A model generated the notes under the pieces. That model saw nothing but the letters and a program-made list of their open reading frames with translations, did not search any database and was not told where the DNA came from. This document shows positions 41,834 to 50,552 of a DNA stretch of 64,000 bases, piece after piece. Each line of letters opens with the position of its first letter. Positions within the stretch are counted from its first letter, which is position 1. The translations under genes and the position numbers were made by a program. The stretch is taken from contig CAVOYU010000015.1 of assembly GCA_963700775.1 (NCBI GenBank), positions 1-64,000 on the forward strand, in the 5' to 3' direction. This DNA is from Thermohalobaculum sp963700775 (lineage in GTDB: Bacteria; Pseudomonadota; Alphaproteobacteria; Rhodobacterales; Rhodobacteraceae).

Positions 41834-42025
41834 ATGACTGACTTCCTGATGCCCACCAAGGTTTCCGTCTTCCTCGACGCGCTCGAGGCTGCCTCGGCGA
41901 CCGGCCGGCACCGCCACGGAAACCACCCGGACGAGGCTGCGCCGCGCGCACCTTCCCGGCGCGGCCGATGGGCAGCGATTGCGATGATCCCAGTCGCCCT
42001 GATCGCGGTCGCCTTAGTCCTCTGA
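41834..42025 (+). CDS. Small single-helix membrane protein facing the SARP/BTAD regulator
   Basis: 63 residues. The N-terminal half is soluble (MTDFLMPTKVSVFLDALEAA), a basic His/Arg stretch follows, and a C-terminal helix (WAAIAMIPVALIAVALVL) ends the protein two or three residues after the membrane segment, a tail-anchor-like shape. GGAGGA sits 7 bases before the ATG. A longer upstream frame lacks a ribosome binding site. I do not recognise a family. The spacer holds repeats (CAATGCCGGC / CAATCCCGGC) and a CGCAAA...TTTGCG dyad that may bind the regulator. Confidence 0.6.
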   Translation: MTDFLMPTKVSVFLDALEAASATGRHRHGNHPDEAAPRAPSRRGRWAAIAMIPVALIAVALVL

Positions 42026-42040
42026 GGGGCACTCGCGCCC

Positions 42041-43024
42041 CTAACCGCCGCCGATCAGCACCCCGGCGGCGAAGACCAGCGCGCCGCCGAGCACGACCTG
42101 GAAGGCGGCGCGCAGGAACGGGGTCTCCATGTACTTGTTCTGGATCCAGGCGATGGCCCAGAGCTCGACGAAAACGATGATCATGGCGAGGGTCGTCGCC
42201 GTCCAGAAATCCGGGATCAGGTACGGCAGCGCGTGGCCGAGGCCGCCCAGCGTGGTCATGACGCCGGAAGCGATCCCGCGCTTGAACGGCGAGCCGCGGC
42301 CCGAGAGGACGCCGTCGTCATGCACCGCCTCGGTGAACCCCATGGAGATGCCGGCGCCGACCGAGGCGGCCAGCCCGACCAGCAACGTCGTGTGGGTGTC
42401 CTGGGTGGCGAAGGCGGTGGCGAAGATCGGCGCCAGCGTCGAGACCGAGCCGTCCATCAGCCCGGCCAGCCCCGGCTGCACCCAGGTCAGGATGAACTGG
42501 CGGTGGGCGGCGCGGTTCTCGTCCTCGCGGACCTCCTCGGGCAGGTGTTCTCGCTCGAGCCGCTCGGCGGCGTAGCTATGGCCGCCCTCGGCGGCGGCGA
42601 GATCGCCGAGCAGCTTGCGGGTATCGGCATCCTCGGTGCGCTTGGCCGCCGCGAGGTAGAAGTTCGTGCGCCTGCCGCTCCATGCGCGGCGGCTTCCTCG
42701 CGGATGCGCTCGAGGCCGAGGTTCTCGACCAGCCAGACCGGGCGGCGGGCATAGATAGCCGGCGACGTGCTCGCGCCGGATCAGCGGGATCGTCTCGCCG
42801 AAGCGTTTCTTGTGCAGCTCGATCAGGCGGCGCGCGGTGCTCGTGCTCCTCGGCGGCCATGCTCGTCGAACAGCTTGGCGGACTGCGGGATAGTCTTCGC
42901 GCAGCCGCTCGGCATAGGTCTCGTAGATCCGGGCATCGTCCTCCTCGGACGAGATCGCCAGCGCCAGCACCTCCTGATCGGAGAGGTCGGAGAATCGGCG
43001 GCGGCTGGTCAGTCCGGGGATCAT
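42041..43024 (-). pseudogene. mbfA: MbfA-type ferritin-like / VIT1 iron exporter, multiple frameshifts
   Basis: The ends are well conserved: RRRFSDLSDQEVLALAISSEEDDARIYETYAERLREDYPA at the start (ferritin-like, Glu metal ligands) and GLMDGSVSTLAPIFATAFATQDTHTTLLVGLAASVGAGISMGFTEA in the VIT1 membrane part. Between about 42660 and 42900 the frame breaks several times; other frames carry the expected KLFDEMAAEEHEHR-like, IPLIRREHV and VWLVENLGLERIREEAA segments. At least four indels in 240 bases. Intact MbfA exports iron and protects from peroxide, fitting the peroxiredoxin gene next door. Sequence errors are likely; true decay is possible. Confidence 0.82.
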
Positions 43025-43193
43025 GCGTGATTCCTGCTGGGGCGGGGCGGCGCCATCGTGCAATCCGGGCGCGGCCGGTGCAAGCCATGTCTGCCGCGAC
43101 GCGCGCGCCAGGCCGACCGAAGTCGAAATGCCGGTCGCGCGCCGTGACATTTGTCGCAGCCATCCCTAGATGATCCCCTGTAACGGGAATTCG

Positions 43194-43212
43194 GCGGGAT
43201 GTAGAGTCCCGC
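43194..43212. promoter_or_regulatory. Leader hairpin upstream of the peroxiredoxin gene
   Basis: GCGGGA and TCCCGC pair around a 7-base loop about 40 bases before the peroxiredoxin start, in the spacer shared with divergent mbfA. Could be part of the 5' untranslated region or a protein site. Confidence 0.35.
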
Positions 43213-43252
43213 AACTCGCGGACAACACGACACGCGGACAAGGAGAACCCCC

Positions 43253-43915
43253 ATGAGCCTTCGCATCAACGACACCGCCCCCGACTTCGAGGCCGACACC
43301 ACCAGCGGCCACATCCGGTTCCACGACTGGATTGGCGACGGCTACGCGGTGCTGTTCTCGCCACCCGAAGGACTTCACCCCGGTCTGCACCACCGAGCTC
43401 GGCTACATGGCCGGCCTGAAGGCCGAGTTCGACCAAGCGCAACTGCAAGATCATCGGCATCACGGTCGACCCGGTCGAGAACCACAACAAGTGGAAGGGC
43501 GACATCGAGAAGGTGACCGGCAACAAGGTCGACTATCCGATGATCGGCGATCCGCAGCTGAAGGTGGCGAAGCTCTACGACATGCTGCCCGCCGACGCCG
43601 GCGACACGTCCGAAGGCCGCACCGCGGCTGACAACGCCACGGTGCGCTCGGTGTTCGTGATCGGGCCGGACAAGAAGATCAAGCTGAGCCTCACCTATCC
43701 GATGACGACCGGCCGCAACTTCGACGAGATCCTGCGGGCGATCGACTCGATCCAGCTCACCGCCAAGCACCAGGTGGCGACGCCGGCGCAAGTGGAAGCA
43801 GGGCGAGGACGTGATCGTGGTCCCCTCGGTCAGCGACGAGGACGCGAAGAAGCGCTTCGGCAGCTTCGAGAAGGTGCTGCCCTATCTGCGCCGGACCAAG
43901 ATGCCGACCGGATGA
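43253..43915 (+). pseudogene. 1-Cys peroxiredoxin (Prx6-type), three single-base frameshifts
   Basis: Correcting three single-base insertions gives one continuous protein of about 219 residues: an extra C at 43361-43362 (restoring FSHPKDFTPVCTTELGYM with the peroxidatic Cys), an extra C at 43433-43434 (FDKRNCKIIGITVDPVENHNKWKGD) and an extra A at 43790-43791 (ATPAQWKQGEDVIVVPSVSDEDAKKRFG). The rest is a textbook 1-Cys peroxiredoxin that reduces peroxides. A ribosome binding site AAGGAG precedes the ATG. Three insertions in such a conserved gene point to sequence error. It diverges from mbfA, an iron/peroxide partner. Confidence 0.87.
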
Positions 43916-43933
43916 GCACGCTTGCCGGTCGCA

Positions 43934-44179
43934 TTAGCCAGACCGGCTCGGTCGTTTTGCGAGCCCTCGCAGCGGATTGCGGGAACGCCGCATTCCGCGG
44001 CGGGCGGCTTCGAGCTGGCGGCTGAGATCGGCGCCGCCACGGGCGATCCGCATCTCGCCGTCGGGAGCTTCCGACAGGACCGGCTCGTCACCCTCGCTGA
44101 CGCCGAGTGCCGCGAGCGCTTCCTTCGGCAGCACGACGCCGGGGGAGTTGCCGATCCTGCGGACCTTGGGATGCTGCAT
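43934..44179 (-). CDS. AbrB/MazE-type antitoxin, no toxin gene beside it
   Basis: 81 residues. The SpoVT-AbrB DNA-binding hairpin is clear: KVRRIGNSPGVVLPKEALAALGVSEGDEPVLSE. A C-terminal helix (LSRQLEAARRGMRRSRNPLRGLAK) would bind the toxin. In most genomes such antitoxin genes are followed at once by a Doc/Fic or PIN toxin gene; here only 18 bases separate its stop from the end of the converging peroxiredoxin gene. It is therefore an orphan, or the toxin gene was lost. It would repress its own promoter. Confidence 0.85.
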   Translation of the reverse strand: MQHPKVRRIGNSPGVVLPKEALAALGVSEGDEPVLSEAPDGEMRIARGGADLSRQLEAARRGMRRSRNPLRGLAKRPSRSG

Positions 44180-44245
44180 GGCCTGCCTCCGTTGGAACGG
44201 AAGTCACAGCACTCCCACGGGCGGGTCAGGAACGCGCCGCGCCCG

Positions 44246-45360
44246 CTACCCCTTCAGCCGCCAGCTCCGGCCCGGCCGGACTTCGACCCGGCCCTTCCGC
44301 CCCTGCTGGCCGACGCCGTTCAGCGTCGCGACCACGTCGCCGATCACCTCGTCGCGCAGGCGGTAGTACTGATGCCGGCCGTGCGAGGCGATGGTGTCGC
44401 TGACGTCCCGGCAGTCGATCGCGAAGACCCGCTCGGGCAGCGGGTCGAAGCTCGCCGGGCCGTCGGCGCCGAGCCGGTCGGGGTTGCCCTTGGTGGCGTC
44501 GCTGATCTGCGAGCGCCCGGTCGTCGCGGGCATGGTAGACGTGCACCGCGTTGGCGAGGTCGGCCAGCCTGCCGAGCTTGTGGGGACGCTCCAGCGCGTC
44601 GGCGTCCTCGTCGGCGGCCATCAGGAAGGCCTGGTCGAAGATCCGCGGCAGCTTTCCCGTGTGCAGGTCGGCGAACTTGACCAGCGCATGGCGCAGCGCC
44701 CAGTTGCCCATGCTGTGGGCGACCAAATGCAGCCTGCGCTCGCACTGCCTCAGCGCTTCTGGCGGCGGCACCTGGCCCTGCAATTGGGCGCGGTGGATGA
44801 CTTCCCGGTCCTCGGCCCGGAGCCGGGCCAGGAACTCGGCGAGACGCTTCAGGGCGCGTGCCATGGCGATGCCGGAAACCTCGGCATCCTCGCGGTCGGA
44901 GAAGTAGTGGTAGCTGGGGAAACACCTCGCCGTTCGAGGGCCAGGAGAACATCACCACCTCGACCTGCCGCTTGCCTCCGGAGTAGAGCCGCTGCAACGC
45001 CGCCGCGCGCCGGGCCGAGTTGGGAAAGTCGTTGGCGAAGCCGTGGAGATAGACGATCACGTCGCAGTCGGTCTGCTTCAGGTGCTCGCGCAGCGCCTCG
45101 AACAGCGCCGCCGAGCCGAATTTGGCGCCGGCCTTGGCGGTGCCGTCCAGCTTCTCGGGGAACAACTCGCAGCGCCCGACCTTCCAGGCGTCGTCGTCCT
45201 TCGGGTCGCCGCCATTGGTCACCTCGACCCGGCCGACCCGAAAGCATTGCGGCCCCTGGGCGTTGAAGCGGTCGCCGAAGTTGCTGCCATCGGATGAGGA
45301 TTCGGCCCGCACGGAACGGTTGGTGGCGAAGTGGATGACGGTCGGATGGCGTCGGGGCAA
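44246..45360 (-). pseudogene. DUF900 alpha/beta hydrolase, two frameshifts
   Basis: Start region VIHFATNRSV and GDRFNAQGPQCFRVGRVEV, then VIVYLHGFANDFPNSARRAAALQRLYSG and VVMFSWPSNGEVFP match the DUF900 esterase/lipase-like family. The frame then shifts at the GGGG of 44916-44919 into MARALKRLAEFLARL and HLVAHSMGNWALRHAL (nucleophile elbow), and again near 44510 into ISDATKGNPDRLGADGP and SHGRHQYYRL (catalytic His region). One base removed at each place restores a protein of about 370 residues. TTG at 45360 with GGAG upstream is the probable start. Substrate unknown. Confidence 0.8.
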
Positions 45361-45600
45361 GGGCGGGGCTCCGTTCTGGGCGCGAATCCGGTCCCGCCCG
45401 CGGCGGTCCGCGGCGCGGCGCAACGAGGCGGAGAGCCGTGCCGGCCGGCGCGGCGGGCGGAGGATTGCGGCGGATTCTCGGGAGGGGTTCGGCCGGTCCG
45501 CGAAGCGGACGGGCGGCGCCGCCACGCGGGCGGCCCGGTCAGGAATACATCGGAAGGGTTAGCGAAACGTGAACCGGCTGGCTTCGCCCGCCGGCCGGCC

Positions 45601-46380
45601 TCAGAACTTGTCCTTGCGCCGCCGCACTTCCGCGAACACGGCCGCGTCGTCGGCACCGGCCAGCCCGACCGAGCCCTTCACGGACGGCTCGGTCGCGCGC
45701 AGGAACGGGTTGGTCGCCAGTTCCTCGGCCAGGGTCACCGGCACGATCGGCTCGCCGGCGGCGTCCGCCGCCCTGATGCGCTCGATGCGGGCCCTGAGAC
45801 CGGCATTGTCCGGTTCGATCGACAGCGCGAAGCGGCCGTTCGCCTGGCCGTAATTGTGGCCCGAATAGATGCGCGTGTCCTTCGGCAGCGCCATCAGCTT
45901 CGAGAGGCTCTGCCACATCATCGCGTGGGTTCCCTCGAACACCCGGCCGCAGCCGAGCGCCATCAGGCTGTCGGCGGTGAAGGCCGCCCGCTCGGCGTCG
46001 ATCACGAAGGCGACATGGCCGACCGTGTGCCCTGACACGTCGATCACCCGCGCCACCGTGTCGCCGAGGCTGACGGTATCGCCCTCGGAAACCTCCAGAT
46101 CCAGCTTCGGCAGCCGGGCCCGGTCCTTGACGTGGCCGACGACCCTGGCGCCGTAGCGCTGGCGCAGCGCATCGACGCCCTCGGTATGGTCGCCGTGGTG
46201 GTGGGTGATCCAGATCTGGTCGAGGCCCCAGCCGCGTTCCTCCAGCGCCGCGACGATCGGGTCGACGGACGGCGCGTCCACCAGCGCCACCCTGCCCGAG
46301 GCAAGGTCCCGGACCAGATAGGCATAGTTGTCCTGGCGGCACGGGACGGTGACGATCTCGCAGCGGGCGTCGGCGGGCAT
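45601..46380 (-). CDS. gloB: Hydroxyacylglutathione hydrolase (glyoxalase II)
   Basis: 259 residues, the standard length. Metal ligands in WITHHHGDHTEGVDALR (HxHxDH), VSGHTVGHVAFV, TADSLMALGCGRVFEGTHAMMWQSL and SGHNYGQANGRFAL, plus the C-terminal FLRATEPSV that marks glyoxalase II rather than other beta-lactamase-fold enzymes. It splits S-lactoylglutathione to D-lactate and glutathione in the cytoplasm. ATG at 46380 was chosen for CCGGAG upstream. It diverges from a methyltransferase gene, a neighbour order often seen in alphaproteobacteria. Confidence 0.95.
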   Translation of the reverse strand: MPADARCEIVTVPCRQDNYAYLVRDLASGRVALVDAPSVDPIVAALEERGWGLDQIWITHHHGDHTEGVDALRQRYGARVVGHVKDRARLPKLDLEVSEGDTVSLGDTVARVIDVSGHTVGHVAFVIDAERAAFTADSLMALGCGRVFEGTHAMMWQSLSKLMALPKDTRIYSGHNYGQANGRFALSIEPDNAGLRARIERIRAADAAGEPIVPVTLAEELATNPFLRATEPSVKGSVGLAGADDAAVFAEVRRRKDKF

Positions 46381-46448
46381 GGCGGAGTCTCCGGATTTCA
46401 ACTAGGCTTGGATCGCGGCCAGAATGGCCAATCGGGTGATGGGGTGCA

Positions 46449-47216
46449 ATGCATCTGGATGTCCTCGACCTGCGCGGGTTCTACTACGCCACCCAGCTCG
46501 GCCGGATGGTGCAGCGGATGGTGCGCCAGCGGCTGCGCGCGCTCTGGCCCGACATTCACGGCCAGTCCCTGGTCGGGTTCGGCTACGCGGCGCCGTTCCT
46601 GCGCCCCTTCATGGAGGAGGCCGCGCGCACGCTCTGCCTGATGCCGGCGCAGCAGGGCGTCTGCATCTGGCCGCCGGAGGGGCCGAACCTCACCGCCCTG
46701 GTCGAGGAGACCCTGTGGCCGCTGTCGAGCGGCTTCGCCGACCGGATGATCGTCGCCCACGGTCTCGAGGCCTGCGAGCGGCCCGAGGCCCTGCTCGAGG
46801 AGATCTGGCGGGTCCTGGCGCCGGGCGGCAAGGCGATCTTCGTGGTGCCGAACCGCGCCGGGCTGTGGGCGCGGAGCGACGCGACGCCCTTCGGCTATGG
46901 CCGGCCCTATTCGGTCGGGCAGCTTGAAAAGACCCTCTCGCGCAACAAGTTCACTGCCGAGCGCCACGAGGCGGTGCTGTATCTGCCGCCCTCGCACAAG
47001 CGCTTCTGGCTGAAGATCGCGCCGGGAATGGAGCGGATCGGCCAGCGGCTCAACGCCCAGCGGCTGGCGGGGGTGGCGATGGTGGAGGCGACCAAGCTGG
47101 TCTACATCGCGCCGCAAAGCGGCGCCAAGGCGAAGACGAGCGACCCTCTGCGGGTGCTGGAAGGGCTGCGGCCGAAGCCCGCCGCCGGGCGCAGCGCCGC
47201 ACGCCGGCCGGCCTGA
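46449..47216 (+). CDS. Class I SAM-dependent methyltransferase-like protein, divergent from gloB
   Basis: 255 residues. The Rossmann parts are recognisable though atypical: QSLVGFGYAAPFLRPFMEEA replaces the usual GxGxG loop, LVEETLWPLSSGFADRMIVAHGLEACERPEALLEEIWRVLAPGGKAIFVVPNR is a typical post-II to strand-V segment. A basic, Ala-rich tail follows. Substrate unknown; in alphaproteobacteria this family often sits head-to-head with gloB. Cytoplasmic. Confidence 0.82.
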   Translation: MHLDVLDLRGFYYATQLGRMVQRMVRQRLRALWPDIHGQSLVGFGYAAPFLRPFMEEAARTLCLMPAQQGVCIWPPEGPNLTALVEETLWPLSSGFADRMIVAHGLEACERPEALLEEIWRVLAPGGKAIFVVPNRAGLWARSDATPFGYGRPYSVGQLEKTLSRNKFTAERHEAVLYLPPSHKRFWLKIAPGMERIGQRLNAQRLAGVAMVEATKLVYIAPQSGAKAKTSDPLRVLEGLRPKPAAGRSAARRPA

Positions 47217-47245
47217 CGACGATCGCATGATCTGGGAGGCAATCC

Positions 47246-48319
47246 ATGTGGCCTGACCGCCGGCTCTGCGACCTGCTCGGCACCGAGCACCCGATCATCC
47301 AGGCGCCGATGGCGGGCTCGGACACGCCCGCGCTGGCGGCGGCGGTGGCGAATGCGGGCGGCATGGGCTCGATCGGCTGCGCGATGATGACGCCCGAGCG
47401 CGTGCGCGAGGTCCATGCCGAGGCGCGGGGCGCGACCAACGGTGCGCTCAACCTCAACTTCTTCTGCCATGCGGCGCCCGGATTCGACGAGCAGAAGGCC
47501 GCGCGCGCCCGGGCGCTGCTGTCGCCCTTCTTCATGGAGCTGGATCTCGGCGACGTGCCCGATCTCACCGAGACCAACTTTCCCTTCGGCGAGGCGGTGT
47601 TCGAGGCCCTGATGGCGGCGCGGCCACGGGTCGCGAGCTTCCACTTCGGGCTGCCCGAGCAACGCTTCGTCGACGCGCTGAAGGCCGCGGGCACGGTGGT
47701 GCTGTGCTCGGCCACCACCCCGGCCGAGGCGCGCGACCTCGAGGCGCGCGGGGTCGACGCGATCATCGCCCAGGGCTGGGAGGCCGGCGGGCATCAGGGC
47801 TTCTACCTCGAGGCCCGGCCGGCCCAGATCGGCACCATGGCGCTGGTGCCGCAGGTGGCCAATGCGGTCCGGGTGCCGGTGATCGCCGCCGGCGGCATCG
47901 CCGACGGGCGCGGCATCGCCGCGGCGCTGGCGCTGGGGGCGGCGGGGGTGCAGATCGGCACCGCCTTCCTGACCTGCGCCGAATCCGGCGTACCCGCCCC
48001 GCACCGGGCGGCATTACTGGCCTCGGACGGCAGCGCCACCCGGATGACCCGCGCCTTCTCCGGCCGCCCGGCGCGGGGCGTGGTCAACCGCTTCATGGAG
48101 ACGATGGAGCCGCACGAGGCCGAGCTGCCGGACTTCCCGCTGATGAACACCGTCACCGGTCCGCTGAGAAAGGCCAGCGCGGCCGCCGGCTCGCCCGACT
48201 TCGTCGCCCTCTGGTCCGGCCAGGCGGTGGGGCTGAACCGCGAGTCGACGGCGGCGGAGTTGATGGCGCGGCTGGTCGCCGAGACGAATGCGGCGATCGG
48301 GGGGCTTGGCGATCGCTGA
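47246..48319 (+). CDS. Nitronate monooxygenase (2-nitropropane dioxygenase) family
   Basis: 357 residues of the FMN-dependent TIM barrel family. PIIQAPMAGSDTPALAAAVANAGGMGSIGCAMM starts the barrel. AQGWEAGGHQGF carries the catalytic His, and PVIAAGGIADGRGIAAALALGAAGVQIGTAFL is the FMN phosphate-binding loop. It oxidises nitronates such as propionate-3-nitronate to the aldehyde or keto acid. GGGAGG precedes the ATG. Placed 29 bases after the methyltransferase gene, with no obvious pathway partner. Confidence 0.93.
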   Translation: MWPDRRLCDLLGTEHPIIQAPMAGSDTPALAAAVANAGGMGSIGCAMMTPERVREVHAEARGATNGALNLNFFCHAAPGFDEQKAARARALLSPFFMELDLGDVPDLTETNFPFGEAVFEALMAARPRVASFHFGLPEQRFVDALKAAGTVVLCSATTPAEARDLEARGVDAIIAQGWEAGGHQGFYLEARPAQIGTMALVPQVANAVRVPVIAAGGIADGRGIAAALALGAAGVQIGTAFLTCAESGVPAPHRAALLASDGSATRMTRAFSGRPARGVVNRFMETMEPHEAELPDFPLMNTVTGPLRKASAAAGSPDFVALWSGQAVGLNRESTAAELMARLVAETNAAIGGLGDR

Positions 48320-48391
48320 CCGGCGGCTTCCTCTGGCCATCCGGCCAAAGACCCGCTAGAGGGGCGTTGGTCCAGCCTAGGAGCCTGCGCC

Positions 48392-49483
48392 ATGACCGCC
48401 CACCAGACAATCCGCCCGCGTCCGGGCGTGCTCGACATCGCGCCCTATGTGGGCGGCGAGAGCGGCGTGCCCGGCGCCAACCGGGTGATCAAGCTTTCCT
48501 CGAACGAGAATCCGTTCGGCCCCAGCCCGAAGGCCCGCGAGGCCTATCTGAAGGCGGGCGAGACGCTCGGCCTCTATCCCGACGGCGGCCACCAGGCGCT
48601 GCGCCGGGCCATCGCCGAGGTGCACGGGCTCGAACCCGGACGGATCGTTTGCGGCGCCGGGTCGGACGAGTTGATCGCGCTCCTCTGCAAGGCCTATGCC
48701 GGGGCGGGCGACGAGGTGCTCTACGCCCAGCACGGGTTCCTGATGTACCGGCTCTCGGCGCTGGCCGCCGGTGCGACGCCCGTGGTGGCGCCGGAGCGGG
48801 AGCTGACGGCGGACATCGACGCGCTGATCGACAAGCTCGGCGAGCGGACGAAGCTCGTCTTCCTCGCCAACCCCAACAACCCCACCGGCACCATGGTGCC
48901 GGAGGCCGAGGTGGCGCGGCTGGCGGCGGCCCTGCCGCCGGAGGCGCTGCTGGTGCTGGACGCGGCCTATGCGGAATATGTCCGCCAGCCCGGCCATGAC
49001 GGCGGCACGGCGCTGGTGCGGGCGCGCGACAACGTGGTGATGACCCGGACGTTCTCGAAGGTCCACGGGCTCGCGGCGCTGCGCCTCGGCTGGGCCTATG
49101 CGCCCGAGCATGTGATCGACGTCATGAACCGGGTCCGCGGCCCCTTCAACGTCACCGCCCCGGCGCTGGCCGCCGGCGAGGCGGCGATCCGCGATACCGG
49201 ATATGTGGAGCACTGCGCCATCACCAACGAGGTCTGGCGCGACTGGCTCGGCAAGGAGATCCGCGCCGCCGGGTTCGGAGTCACCCCGAGCCACGGCAAC
49301 TTCCTCCTGGTCGACACCGGCGGGCGCGCCGCCGAGGTCGATGCGCATCTCAAGAGCCGCGGGCTGATCGTCCGGCGGATGGAGGGCTACGGCCTCGGCG
49401 GGCACCTGCGCATCTCGGTCGGCGACGAGGAAGGCTGCCGGGCGGTCGCCCATGCCCTCCGGGCCTTCGGAGGCGCGGCGTGA
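48392..49483 (+). CDS. hisC: Histidinol-phosphate / aromatic aminotransferase HisC
   Basis: 363 residues, PLP-dependent fold type I. SSNENPFGPSPKA, FLANPNNPTGTMVPEAEV, VLDAAYAEYV and the PLP-lysine segment TRTFSKVHGLAALRLGW are all present, as is the C-terminal Arg in HLRISVGDEEG. It transaminates imidazole-acetol phosphate in histidine synthesis. The next gene, tyrC, overlaps its stop by four bases, so it probably also works as the aromatic (prephenate or phenylpyruvate) aminotransferase, a known dual use in this group. Confidence 0.93.
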   Translation: MTAHQTIRPRPGVLDIAPYVGGESGVPGANRVIKLSSNENPFGPSPKAREAYLKAGETLGLYPDGGHQALRRAIAEVHGLEPGRIVCGAGSDELIALLCKAYAGAGDEVLYAQHGFLMYRLSALAAGATPVVAPERELTADIDALIDKLGERTKLVFLANPNNPTGTMVPEAEVARLAAALPPEALLVLDAAYAEYVRQPGHDGGTALVRARDNVVMTRTFSKVHGLAALRLGWAYAPEHVIDVMNRVRGPFNVTAPALAAGEAAIRDTGYVEHCAITNEVWRDWLGKEIRAAGFGVTPSHGNFLLVDTGGRAAEVDAHLKSRGLIVRRMEGYGLGGHLRISVGDEEGCRAVAHALRAFGGAA

Positions 49484-50421
49484 GCGAGCCGCTGTTCCAG
49501 CGGCTGACCCTGATCGGCCTCGGCCTCGAGGGCTCGTCGATCGCCTGGGCGGCCAAGCGCGGCGGTCTGGCGGGCGAGATCACCGGCCACGCGCGGACGG
49601 CGGCGACGCGGGCCAAGGCGATGGAGCTCGGATTCTGCGACCGGGTCTGCGAGACCGCCGCCGAGGCGGCGAGGGACGCCGATCTGGTGATCCTCTGCGT
49701 GCCGGTCGGCGCCTGCGGGCCGGTCGCCGCCGAGATCGCCCCGGCGCTGAAGCCGGGCGCGATCCTCTCGGATGTCGGCTCGGTGAAGGCCGCGATCGTG
49801 TCGGCGGTGGGGCCGCATGTGCCGGAGGGCATCCACTTCGTGCCGGCCCACCCGATCGCGGGCACCGAGCATTCCGGCCCGGAATCGGGCTTCGCCGAGC
49901 TGTTCGACGGCCGGTGGTGCATCCTGACCCCGGTTCCCGGCAGCGACGACGCGGCCGTCGCGCGGCTTCGGGCCTTCTGGGAAGGACTCGGAGCAAAGAC
50001 CTCGGAGATGGACCCGGAGCACCACGACATGGTGCTGGCGGTGACCAGCCACGTGCCCCACGCCATCGCCTACACCATGGTCGGCGTCGCGGATCATCTT
50101 CGCCGGGTGACCGACAAGGAGGTGATCCAGTTCTCGGCCGCCGGGTTCCGCGACTTCACCCGCATCGCGGCCTCGGATCCGGTCATGTGGCGCGACGTGT
50201 TCCTCAACAACCGCGAGGCCACCCTCGACATCCTCGGCCGCTTCACCGAGGAGCTGGCGCTGGTCCAGCGCGCCATCCGCATGGGCGACGGCGAGTTCCT
50301 GCACCGCTACTTCACCGAGACCCGGGCGATCCGGCGCGGCATCATCGAGGCCGGCCAGGACACCCCGGCCCCGGATTTCGGCCGCCGGGCGCCGGCGAAG
50401 GGCAAGCCCGCGAGCGGATAG
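49480..50421 (+). CDS. tyrC: Prephenate/arogenate dehydrogenase (TyrC/TyrA class)
   Basis: 313 residues. LTLIGLGLEGSSIAWAAKRG binds NAD(P), with Glu where relatives often have Ile (GLIGSS). VILCVPVGACGPVAAEIAPALKPGAILSDVGSVKAAIV and HFVPAHPIAGTEHSGPESGFAELF (catalytic His) are the family's marks, with SHVPHAIAYTMV later. It makes tyrosine from prephenate or arogenate. ATGA overlap with hisC. The C-terminal tail is Lys/Pro-rich. Confidence 0.92.
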   Translation: MSEPLFQRLTLIGLGLEGSSIAWAAKRGGLAGEITGHARTAATRAKAMELGFCDRVCETAAEAARDADLVILCVPVGACGPVAAEIAPALKPGAILSDVGSVKAAIVSAVGPHVPEGIHFVPAHPIAGTEHSGPESGFAELFDGRWCILTPVPGSDDAAVARLRAFWEGLGAKTSEMDPEHHDMVLAVTSHVPHAIAYTMVGVADHLRRVTDKEVIQFSAAGFRDFTRIAASDPVMWRDVFLNNREATLDILGRFTEELALVQRAIRMGDGEFLHRYFTETRAIRRGIIEAGQDTPAPDFGRRAPAKGKPASG

Positions 50422-50552
50422 GCGGCGCCGATTCATGCTGCCGCCCGCCCTGCCGGGTGCCAGGCAGGAGCGACCGCGGCGAACCAGCGCGAGGCTTGCC
50501 ACGAGCATGGCGGATACCCGGAGACCGGCTGGCCGGCGCCGCCGACCGAGCG

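Noticed and set aside
43025..43252. Irr/ICE or OxyR-type box between mbfA and the peroxiredoxin gene
   Set aside because: Expected from known regulation of mbfA, but no convincing match to the published motif could be picked by eye.
50422..50552. Possible gene remnant (frame reading EACHEHGGYPETGWPAPP) after tyrC
   Set aside because: Too short to match a family with confidence and without start or ribosome binding site.
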